6,080 nt of DNA from Planctomycetota bacterium. GTDB lineage: Bacteria; Planctomycetota; Planctomycetia; Pirellulales; UBA1268. How positions within the stretch are numbered: position 1 is the first letter of the stretch; every line of letters begins with the position of its first letter. The notes beneath the pieces are model-generated. The model was not told where the DNA came from, did not search any database, and saw only the letters and a program-made list of their open reading frames with translations. The translations under genes and the position numbers were made by a program. Location of the stretch: NCBI GenBank assembly GCA_027622795.1, contig JAQBZA010000205.1, positions 1 through 6,080 of the forward strand. The letters are read 5' to 3'. This document shows, piece by piece, positions 1 to 6,080 of this stretch.

Positions 1-949
1 AGTGGCCCGGCTCGATACGCTCAAGGCCGGTCGCATTGTGACCGAGTCGGAGCATGAGCGGGCGGTCCGCGACGAGCTCACCGCCAGCAACGCGCTGAGT
101 GGCTTCGACGGGCAGCGGCGTGTGCTCGCCAAGCGGCGGAATCGCCTGATCGAGGCCAAGAGCCTTGCCGGGACGAACCTCGAGCGGGCCCAGCTCGATC
201 TTGCTCGCACGAAGGTGGTGGCGCCCGTCGATGGCATGGTCGTCGAGGAACTGGCCGAGCAGGATTCCTTTGTCGCAAAAGGGACGCCGCTGGTCACGCT
301 CGAAGACACCAGCGCCGCCGAAGTAAAGGCCAGCCTGCGGATGGACGAAGTGGCCCGGATCTGGAGCAGTCGGGCTGGCGTGGAAGCAGCCACGTCGCCC
401 GGCCCCTACGACCTGCCCCCTACCCGCGCCACCGTGATCTACACGCTTGGTGATCGGCAGTATCAGTGGCAGGGGGTGCTGGCCCGGCAGGAGGGCCGCG
501 GCCTCGACGAAAAAACCCGCACCCTCCCCTGCCGCGTGCTCGTCCATAATCCCGCCGGCGTCGAGGCCCTCGACCGCTACGGAGCCGTGATGCCACAGCT
601 GCCGGCCGGGGCGCCGCGGACATTGCTGCGAGGCATGTTTGTGGAGGTCCGCGTGCATGTGGAAAATGATGGAGGCTTGGTGTCGATTCCTGAGGAGGCG
701 CAGCGGCCCACCGGCGATGTCTGGGTGATGCGGGGTGGCACGCTCGTGATCGTGCGACCCCGGGCCTTGGCCGTGACCGGAGGCCGTGTGATCTTCGACG
801 GTGTCGAGTCGGGCCTGCTGCCGGGGGATCGTGTGGTCACCAGCCAGTTGACGAACGTTCGCGACGGCATGGCGATCGTGGAGGCAACCCGGCCGGAACG
901 CGAGGCGGCCCGGCCATCGGTGACCGACGCCGCGGACGACGCATCGTGA
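1..949 (+). CDS. RND efflux periplasmic adaptor subunit (HlyD/AcrA-type membrane fusion protein), 5'-truncated
   Basis: This is the C-terminal 315 residues of a periplasmic adaptor that would link an inner-membrane RND pump to an outer-membrane channel. The reading frame is open to the left edge. The GTG at position 2 is probably an internal valine codon, because the signal peptide, first lipoyl half and start of the hairpin are missing. Counting visible residues, 1-70 are charged and helical, as in the second arm of the alpha-hairpin. Residues 70-100 form the returning lipoyl half, with the typical APVDG at 74-78. Residues 106-218 fit the beta-barrel, including the TRT of the 'ldekTRTlpcrV' segment and LLRGMFVEVRV at 208-218. 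Residues 225-293 fit the membrane-proximal domain, with GLLPGDRVVTSQL at 271-283. The last 20 or so residues are a polar tail. The pump gene starts 29 nt downstream, indicating one operon. The family is clear; the substrate is unknown. Confidence 0.9.
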   Translation, partial: VARLDTLKAGRIVTESEHERAVRDELTASNALSGFDGQRRVLAKRRNRLIEAKSLAGTNLERAQLDLARTKVVAPVDGMVVEELAEQDSFVAKGTPLVTLEDTSAAEVKASLRMDEVARIWSSRAGVEAATSPGPYDLPPTRATVIYTLGDRQYQWQGVLARQEGRGLDEKTRTLPCRVLVHNPAGVEALDRYGAVMPQLPAGAPRTLLRGMFVEVRVHVENDGGLVSIPEEAQRPTGDVWVMRGGTLVIVRPRALAVTGGRVIFDGVESGLLPGDRVVTSQLTNVRDGMAIVEATRPEREAARPSVTDAADDAS

Positions 950-967
950 CCCAAGGGTGCTGACGGC

Positions 968-973
968 AGGGAG
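968..973 (+). promoter_or_regulatory. Ribosome binding site of the RND transporter gene
   Basis: AGGGAG lies 5 nt before the ATG at 979. It decides the start: the in-frame GTG at 973 overlaps this motif and so has no usable Shine-Dalgarno sequence at normal distance. The 29-nt gap after the adaptor stop holds no evident promoter or terminator. Confidence 0.6.
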
Positions 974-978
974 TGGCG

Positions 979-3900
979 ATGAGAACCATCATCAACTGGA
1001 CCGTCCGCAACATGCCGGCGATGAACACGCTGCTCATCGCCATCCTGGCGGTGGGGGCGATGAGCTTTGCATCGATGCGGCGGGAGGTGTTTCCCGAGTT
1101 CGAACTGGAGATCATCCTCGTCACGGTGCCCTATCCCGGTGCCTCGCCCGAGGAGGTGGAGGAGGGAATATGTCAGAAGATCGAGGAGGCCTGCCGCAGC
1201 GTTGTTGGGATCAAGAAGCTGACCAGCGTGGCCCAGGAGGGGATGGGCTACTGCGTGTTCGAACTCCGCGAGACGGTGAAGGACGTGCAGAAGACGCTCA
1301 GCGAGATCCGCTCGGAGGTGGACCGCATCCCGAGCATGCCGGAGCTGGCCGAGGATCCGAAGGTGGAGCAGGTGACGCTCCGCCAGCCGGCGATCAAGCT
1401 AGGTGTGCTTGCACCGACTGGGGCTGAGGGTGACGAGATCTCCGAGGCCGATCTGCGGGAGGTGGCCGAACAGGTGCGGGATGATCTACTCGCCTTGCCG
1501 GCCGTATCGGCGGCCAACCTGCTCGGCGCCAAAGACTATGAGATCGATGTCGAGATCTCCGAGGCCACGCTCCGGAAGTACGGGCTTTCTCTTCAGACGG
1601 TCGCCGGCATCGTCCGTCGGGAAAACCTCGAACTTCCTGGCGGCACGATTCGCAGCGAAAGCGGGGAGATTCTGCTGCGGGGCAAAAACAAGCGATATGT
1701 CGGTGAGGAGATCGCGAAACTGCCGCTGGTGACGCTGCCCGACGGGCTCGTGCTCACCGTCGGCGATCTGGGCACCGTCCGCGACGACTTCGCCGACGTG
1801 GCGGCCAACAATCGCATCAACGGGCGGCAAGGGCTTGTGATCTCGGTCGATCGCAGTTCCGGCGAAGACCTTCTGGCGATGACCAAGGCGGTGCGGGAGT
1901 ATGCCGCCGAGACACGGCTTCCCGAGGGCTATGAACTGGTCACCTGGGCCGACCAGTCGGTCGATGTGCAGGACCGGCTGCGGATGCTCGTGGAAAACGG
2001 CCTCACCGGCCTGTTGATTGTATTTGTGATCCTGTCGATCTTTCTCGACATCAAGATCGCCTTCTGGGTCGCCCTCGGCATTCCATTTTGCATGCTTGGC
2101 ACCGGGGCGCTGATGTATGTAACCGACCAGACGCTCAACATGCTCTCGATGTTTGCCTTTCTGATGGCGATCGGGATCGTGGTCGACGACGCCGTCGTGG
2201 TGAGCGACAACATCGAGCGCCACCGGCGGATGGGGAAGAGTCTCTTGGCTGCTGCCATCGACGGCACGGTGGAGGTGGTGCCGAGCGTCATCTCCAGCGT
2301 GCTCACCACGGTGATCACGTTTCTGCCCTTGTGCTTCGTGTCGGGCGTGATGGGGAAATTCATCGCCGTGATGCCGTTTGCCTTCATCACGGCGCTCCTG
2401 ATGTCGCTCGGGGAGTCGCTGCTTGTCCTGCCGGGCCACCTGGCCCATGAGAAAAACCTCGTGTTCACGATCCTCGGCGCTGTCTTCTGGCCGCTGCGGT
2501 TTGTGCTGCGGGGTGTGCATTGGCTGCAGCAGATCTGTGACCGGGGGCTGAAGTGGTTTGTGCGGACGATCTACGCACCGGTCCTCGATGCCGCGATCGA
2601 CAACCGGTGGAGCACGCTGGCCGCGGCTGTGTGCGTGTTGCTGATTTCGGTCGGCATCGTTCGGAGTGGCATCACGCCCTTCTCTCTCTTTCCAAAGATC
2701 GATGCTAACCGGCTGACGGCGAAGGTACTCTATCCCGATGGCACGCCGGCAAGCGTCACCGATGAGGCGACAGCTCGACTCGAAGCGGCGGCCTTCGCCA
2801 CGGCCGAGAAACTCTCTCCACCCGGCCAGCCGATTTTGGAACTCGTTCACCGCGCGGTCGGTCAGGTGTCCGCTCCGGGCGAAGTGGGGCCTGATGCCCG
2901 GGCCAGTGGTAGTCACGTCGGGGCGGTGAGCGTGGAACTCGTGGAGGGCGAGCGGCGGGATATCACCAGCGAGCAGTTCATCAGCGCCTGGCGGGAGGCG
3001 GCCGGACAGTTTCCCGGCACGGAGAGCCTCCTGTTTGGCACCGAAAACATCGGCCCCGGCGGCAAGGCCGTCGAGTTCAAACTGCTGGCCACGTCGGATC
3101 CGGACTCGGTGCGGCAGCTCGAAGCGGCGGTGGAGCGGTGCAAGGAATGGCTGGCCCAGTATCCCGGCGTGATCGATATCGACGATGACTCGCGGCCCGG
3201 CAAGTGGGAATACCGGATTAAGGTGAAGCCCCGCGCCGAGGCGATGGGAGTGTCGCTGGCGGATTTGGCGGCCACGATCCGAGCCAGTTACTACGGCGAG
3301 GAGGTGATGCGACTCCAGCGGGGCCGCCACGAGGTGAAGCTGATGGTTCGCTACCCGCAGGAGGAACGCCGCAGCTTCGCCACACTCGACGAGATTCGCG
3401 TGACCGGGCCCGACGGCGTCAAGCGGCCGATCACCGAACTGGCCGACATTTCCATCCAGCGTGGCTATTCGGAGATCAACCGGCTGGGCCAGAAGCGATC
3501 GATCACCGTGATGGCCGACATCGACATCACCAAGAGCACGCTCACCAGTTCACAGGTGACCGGTGACATGGAAAAGCGGTTGATGCCCGACCTCCTGGCG
3601 GAGTTTCCCGCGGTGCGGGTTCGCTGGGAGGGAGAGCAGGAGCAGACGCGGGAATCGCTGCGGAGCCTCGGGGTCGGCTTCGTCGTAGCGCTGTTTGCGA
3701 TGTTTGTGCTGCTGACGATGGAATTCAAGTCGTACTTCCAGCCACTTTTGATCATCGCCATCATCCCCTTCGGCTGCGCCGGTGCCGTCTACGGCCACGC
3801 GATCATGGGGATGCCGCTGACGATATTCAGCATGTTTGGCCTCGTGGCGCTCGCGGGAGTGGTGGTGAACGACTCGATCGTGCTCATCGACTTCATCAAC

Positions 3901-4332
3901 CACCGCATTCGCGCGGGCCACCCGCTACGGGCGGCGCTTCGTGAATCGGGCTTCCTGAGATTCCGGCCGGTGCTCCTCACGAGCATCACCACGATCGGTG
4001 GCCTGTTGCCGCTCCTCTTCGAGACAAGCTTCCAGGCTCAGTTCCTCGTGCCGATGGCGACGTCATTGGCCTTCGGGCTGGCGGCGACCACGCTCATCGT
4101 GCTGATCCTCGTGCCGGTGATGTATTCGTTTTTCGGCACCAGCGCCCGCGAGGAGAAGGTGGAGGAGTTTGCCGAGGGCATCGAGCCCGGTGTGGGTGAA
4201 TCGGAACAGGAAGCCGCCTGGCTCCCGGAAAGCGAAGCCCTCGCGGCAAACGAAGACAGGATTCAGCCTGTTGCAGCCAGTGCCACGGTCAACCCTGAGC
4301 GGTTCTTCACGCCGACTTCAAGCCGCCGTTGA
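979..4332 (+). CDS. Efflux RND transporter permease subunit (AcrB/HAE1-like inner-membrane pump)
   Basis: Proton-driven inner-membrane exporter of the resistance-nodulation-division family, paired with the adaptor just upstream. The ATG at 979 is preferred over the in-frame GTG at 973 because AGGGAG sits 5 nt before it; this gives 1117 residues against about 1050 for AcrB. The duplicated RND layout is complete. TM1 is near residues 13-32, followed by a large porter domain with YPGASPEEVEEG near 52-63. TM2-TM6 span about 341-485, TM7 about 545-563, a second porter domain follows, and TM8-TM12 span about 898-1051. TM4 carries the proton-relay pair D403-D404 in GIVVDDAVVV, matching AcrB D407/D408, and this favours the drug/hydrophobe (HAE1) branch over the heavy-metal branch. 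At the AcrB Lys940 position in TM10 it has N964-D965 (VVVNDSIVLIDF). The TM6-TM7 loop contains an additional hydrophobic stretch at 494-516. A 63-residue acidic tail follows TM12, and its last codons overlap the convergent SDR gene. The substrate cannot be inferred. Confidence 0.95.
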   Translation: MRTIINWTVRNMPAMNTLLIAILAVGAMSFASMRREVFPEFELEIILVTVPYPGASPEEVEEGICQKIEEACRSVVGIKKLTSVAQEGMGYCVFELRETVKDVQKTLSEIRSEVDRIPSMPELAEDPKVEQVTLRQPAIKLGVLAPTGAEGDEISEADLREVAEQVRDDLLALPAVSAANLLGAKDYEIDVEISEATLRKYGLSLQTVAGIVRRENLELPGGTIRSESGEILLRGKNKRYVGEEIAKLPLVTLPDGLVLTVGDLGTVRDDFADVAANNRINGRQGLVISVDRSSGEDLLAMTKAVREYAAETRLPEGYELVTWADQSVDVQDRLRMLVENGLTGLLIVFVILSIFLDIKIAFWVALGIPFCMLGTGALMYVTDQTLNMLSMFAFLMAIGIVVDDAVVVSDNIERHRRMGKSLLAAAIDGTVEVVPSVISSVLTTVITFLPLCFVSGVMGKFIAVMPFAFITALLMSLGESLLVLPGHLAHEKNLVFTILGAVFWPLRFVLRGVHWLQQICDRGLKWFVRTIYAPVLDAAIDNRWSTLAAAVCVLLISVGIVRSGITPFSLFPKIDANRLTAKVLYPDGTPASVTDEATARLEAAAFATAEKLSPPGQPILELVHRAVGQVSAPGEVGPDARASGSHVGAVSVELVEGERRDITSEQFISAWREAAGQFPGTESLLFGTENIGPGGKAVEFKLLATSDPDSVRQLEAAVERCKEWLAQYPGVIDIDDDSRPGKWEYRIKVKPRAEAMGVSLADLAATIRASYYGEEVMRLQRGRHEVKLMVRYPQEERRSFATLDEIRVTGPDGVKRPITELADISIQRGYSEINRLGQKRSITVMADIDITKSTLTSSQVTGDMEKRLMPDLLAEFPAVRVRWEGEQEQTRESLRSLGVGFVVALFAMFVLLTMEFKSYFQPLLIIAIIPFGCAGAVYGHAIMGMPLTIFSMFGLVALAGVVVNDSIVLIDFINHRIRAGHPLRAALRESGFLRFRPVLLTSITTIGGLLPLLFETSFQAQFLVPMATSLAFGLAATTLIVLILVPVMYSFFGTSAREEKVEEFAEGIEPGVGESEQEAAWLPESEALAANEDRIQPVAASATVNPERFFTPTSSRR
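4307..4332. other. Convergent tail-to-tail overlap of the RND and SDR coding regions
   Basis: The plus-strand TGA of the pump gene (4330-4332) lies inside the SDR reading frame, opposite its Ile244-Asn245 codons, and the minus-strand TGA of the SDR gene (4309-4307) lies inside the pump frame. The 26-nt overlap means the last codons of the pump are read from the strand opposite the SDR's conserved NGG motif. I see no hairpin-plus-T-tract terminator on either strand here. Confidence 0.9.
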
Positions 4333-5062
4333 TATTGATTACCTGGCCGGTCACAAACGCTGCCCGCGGTGACACCAGCCAGTGCACGGCGGCGGCAATA
4401 TCTTCCGGTGTGCCCCAGCGGCCGAGCACACTTTCCCGCATCGCCCGCTGCTGCCAGATGTCGCTCGCTCCTTCGCCCCAGGCCGTGCGGATCCATCCCG
4501 GGGCGACGCAGTTGACCCGCACCTTCGGCGCCAGCGACTTGGCGGCACTCTTCGTAAACGCCATCACCGCCCCCTTCGTGGCCGCAAAGAGTTCGCCGCT
4601 GTCTCCCTCCATGCCAGTCGCTGCCTGATCCCAGCCGATTGTCACGATCGAGCCCCCCTCCCGGTCCGCCATGAACCGACCGAGATCGCGTGTCAATTGC
4701 ATCGTGGCAACCACGTCCACCTGCAGGAGCGCAGCCAACTTCTTTTCATAGGACCAGGTCGCCGCCTCACCCGTCAGCACATCGACCCCCGCGATGAGCG
4801 CGACGGTATCAACTGCGGAAAGCATCCGCTCGACGCCGGCCACCAACTCGGCCACCCCCTGCTCAGAGCCCAGATCGGCAAGCAGCGTGCCCGCATACCG
4901 GCCGCGAGCCTCGAGTTCCTTGGCGACTGCCTCTGCACCAGTCGCGGAGCGGCCGTGAATCGCGACCCGCGCCCCGGCATCGGCAAGAGCGAGGGCTACC
5001 GCACGACCAATACCCCGCGTACCCCCGGTCACCAGCGCCACCTTGCCCTCAAGGTCACTCAC
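4307..5062 (-). CDS. SDR family oxidoreductase-like protein with degenerate catalytic tetrad
   Basis: A 251-residue cytoplasmic Rossmann-fold protein, the usual length of a classical short-chain dehydrogenase/reductase. The glycine-rich nucleotide site TGGTRGIG is at 12-19. Arg38 after the second strand hints at NADP(H). D63 (LLADL) fits the adenine-ring site, PGWIRT is at 188-193 and the C-terminal NGG at 245-247. The catalytic residues are unusual. The NNAG motif reads LIAG (89-92), the helix-4 Asn aligns with D116, the catalytic Ser aligns with W144 (TIGWDQ), and the Tyr of YxxxK is F159 (FAATK); only K163 is kept. The frame is intact and codon use matches the neighbours, so it is not a decaying gene. 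The GTG start is supported by GGAGG 7 nt upstream and by the GTGA overlap with the preceding propeller gene. Generic annotation would call it a 3-oxoacyl-ACP reductase (FabG-like), but the missing residues argue against that reaction. The substrate is unknown. Confidence 0.9.
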   Translation of the reverse strand: MSDLEGKVALVTGGTRGIGRAVALALADAGARVAIHGRSATGAEAVAKELEARGRYAGTLLADLGSEQGVAELVAGVERMLSAVDTVALIAGVDVLTGEAATWSYEKKLAALLQVDVVATMQLTRDLGRFMADREGGSIVTIGWDQAATGMEGDSGELFAATKGAVMAFTKSAAKSLAPKVRVNCVAPGWIRTAWGEGASDIWQQRAMRESVLGRWGTPEDIAAAVHWLVSPRAAFVTGQVININGGLKSA

Positions 5063-6080
5063 CGCGTTGCCTCCACCGGAGCTTCGACATCCCCTGCCGA
5101 GACAGCCAGCACGGGCAGGTCATAGCAGGCCGCCTCTTCGGCATTTCGCACCAAGAGCCGCGCTCCGGCGAGGCAGGGATTGTTCCATGTCTGGCCTGCG
5201 ATTGCCTCGAGGCGGGCCAGTTCGCGGGGTTCATCCGGGGTCGCTTCAACGAGCACCACCGCGCCCGACTCGGCCTGCACAAGCAACACCCCGCCAACCC
5301 GGAGCATTTGCCCCTGGCCGTAGCGGCCGCGTTTCCAAACGCGTTTCCCATCGGCAAGCCGCACGCATTCCAGAATGCCATCCGAGAGACCGAAGGCATG
5401 GCCGTCGTGGAGCACCACGTTGGTGAATTTGGTCTTGAGCAGTTTCGAGTCCTGCCAGACCGGCCGCACCGTCCACGGCAGCGTGTCGGCATCCGCCAGA
5501 CTGGCCGCGTCAATCTCGAACACCGCCGCCCCGATGCCATACCCTTTCGAGACAAAAAACCGACGGTTGTCGATCGGCACCGCTTGCGAACAGCTGGCAT
5601 CGGAATTCGAGTGACCGGACCACTCGACCTGCCAGAGCTGGCTGCCATCGGCCGGATCGTAGGCAGCGACGTGCGCCTCGTTGACGATCAGCACCTGCTC
5701 ACGACCACCGAAGGTGACCAACGCCGGTGTGGCAAACGCGATCTGCTCATCCCCTGCCGTCCACCGCCGATCACCCGTCGCACGATCATAGGCCACGAGT
5801 GAGACGTGTTCTGGCTCGCCAGCCGCCGGCTTCCGCCGGGGGCCGCCGGCCGGCACGATCACCAGATCATCGGTGACGAGCGGTGAACCAGCCCGCCCCC
5901 AGGCCACCGCAGCGACATGCTTTTCCACATCGATGCCCAGATCATCGAGGATATTTTTTCGCCACACGACGCCGCCGGTGGCCCCGACGATCGCGTGCAG
6001 CCACCCGGTCGCGCCGGTCGTGTAGACGACGCCATCGCGAATCGTAGGCGTGGATCGCGGGCCCACTCCGCCGAGAATCG
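5059..6080 (-). CDS. PQQ-binding-like beta-propeller repeat protein (BamB-like fold), 5'-truncated
   Basis: C-terminal 339 complete codons of a beta-propeller protein that enters from the right edge. The GTG at 6066 is unlikely to be the start, because the frame continues upstream with ILGG leading into VGPRSTPTI, a segment that looks like part of a conserved blade. Numbering from that GTG codon, blade signatures of the type 'A-x-D-x-x-T-G-x-x-x-W' recur: GATGGVVWR (28-36), YDRATGDRRW (93-102), YDPADGSQLW (136-145) and ADGKRVW (238-244). The segment TWNNPCLAGARLLVRN (293-308) is a typical closing blade. Proteins of this class are normally exported and are often named outer membrane protein assembly factor BamB or PQQ-like. 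I see no evidence for a true BamB role or for bound PQQ, and the catalytic features of quinoprotein dehydrogenases are not recognisable in the visible part. Any signal peptide would lie outside the window. The stop codon overlaps the SDR start by 4 nt. Confidence 0.85.
   Translation of the reverse strand, partial: ILGGVGPRSTPTIRDGVVYTTGATGWLHAIVGATGGVVWRKNILDDLGIDVEKHVAAVAWGRAGSPLVTDDLVIVPAGGPRRKPAAGEPEHVSLVAYDRATGDRRWTAGDEQIAFATPALVTFGGREQVLIVNEAHVAAYDPADGSQLWQVEWSGHSNSDASCSQAVPIDNRRFFVSKGYGIGAAVFEIDAASLADADTLPWTVRPVWQDSKLLKTKFTNVVLHDGHAFGLSDGILECVRLADGKRVWKRGRYGQGQMLRVGGVLLVQAESGAVVLVEATPDEPRELARLEAIAGQTWNNPCLAGARLLVRNAEEAACYDLPVLAVSAGDVEAPVEATR
5070..5074 (-). promoter_or_regulatory. Ribosome binding site of the SDR gene, inside the upstream reading frame
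   Basis: Read on the minus strand, GGAGG (5074 to 5070) is followed by 7 nt and then the GTG start at 5062. It is encoded within the last codons (Pro-Val-Glu-Ala-Thr-Arg) of the beta-propeller gene. With the GTGA stop/start overlap it fixes the SDR start and suggests reinitiation or coupled translation. Confidence 0.7.

Noticed and set aside
950..978. A possible promoter or terminator between the adaptor and pump genes.
   Set aside because: The 29-nt gap has no hairpin or -35/-10-like pair; it contains only the ribosome binding site.
973..978. An upstream GTG start for the RND transporter adding Met-Ala.
   Set aside because: The GTG overlaps the AGGGAG motif that serves the ATG at 979, and no suitably spaced Shine-Dalgarno sequence precedes it.
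957..1427. A 156-codon plus-strand frame in another phase at the start of the RND gene.
   Set aside because: It overlaps the conserved TM1 and porter region of the pump in another phase. Its Gly/Arg-rich product looks like an out-of-frame reading.
1486..3330. A 614-codon open frame on the minus strand antisense to the RND gene.
   Set aside because: It is a shadow of a long G+C-rich gene. Its translation is rich in His, Arg, Asp and Gly with no recognisable domain, while the plus-strand frame encodes an unmistakable RND pump throughout.
4382..5125. A 247-codon plus-strand frame opposite the SDR gene.
   Set aside because: Its product has no recognisable motif and is Arg/Pro/His-rich. The opposite strand encodes a clear SDR with a good ribosome binding site.
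5845..5854. The 10-nt perfect palindrome GCCGGCCGGC in a very G+C-rich patch.
   Set aside because: It lies inside the propeller coding region where Gly, Pro, Ala and Arg codons explain the composition. There is no T-tract or other sign of a terminator or binding site.

Overview
The window is G+C-rich and densely coding. It holds four protein genes, two of them cut by the window edges, in two convergent blocks. The combination of a long HAE1-type RND pump, a PQQ-type beta-propeller protein and an unusual SDR with a 'GWDQ' segment resembles what I recall from Planctomycetes (Pirellulales-like). That placement is inference from protein character; no rRNA or other taxonomic marker is present.

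Left block, plus strand, 1-4332: the 3' part of a periplasmic adaptor (membrane fusion protein, HlyD/AcrA type) is followed after 29 nt by a complete inner-membrane RND transporter of about 1117 residues. Together they form the pump-plus-adaptor core of a tripartite efflux system. No outer-membrane channel gene lies in the window; it would have to be upstream or elsewhere in the genome.

Right block, minus strand, 6080-4307: a beta-propeller protein with PQQ-like repeats enters from the right edge. It overlaps a 251-residue short-chain dehydrogenase/reductase-like protein by 4 nt (GTGA), so these two are probably translationally coupled. The SDR keeps its nucleotide-binding motif but has lost three of the four classical catalytic residues (Asn, Ser and Tyr; only Lys remains). 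This is the most interesting point in the window.

The two blocks meet tail to tail with a 26-nt overlap of coding sequence and no visible terminator. No gap between genes exceeds 29 nt. I see no RNA gene, mobile element, CRISPR array, attachment site or origin. Apart from the divergent SDR, the window looks like ordinary chromosome, and I do not see an undescribed multi-gene system in it.
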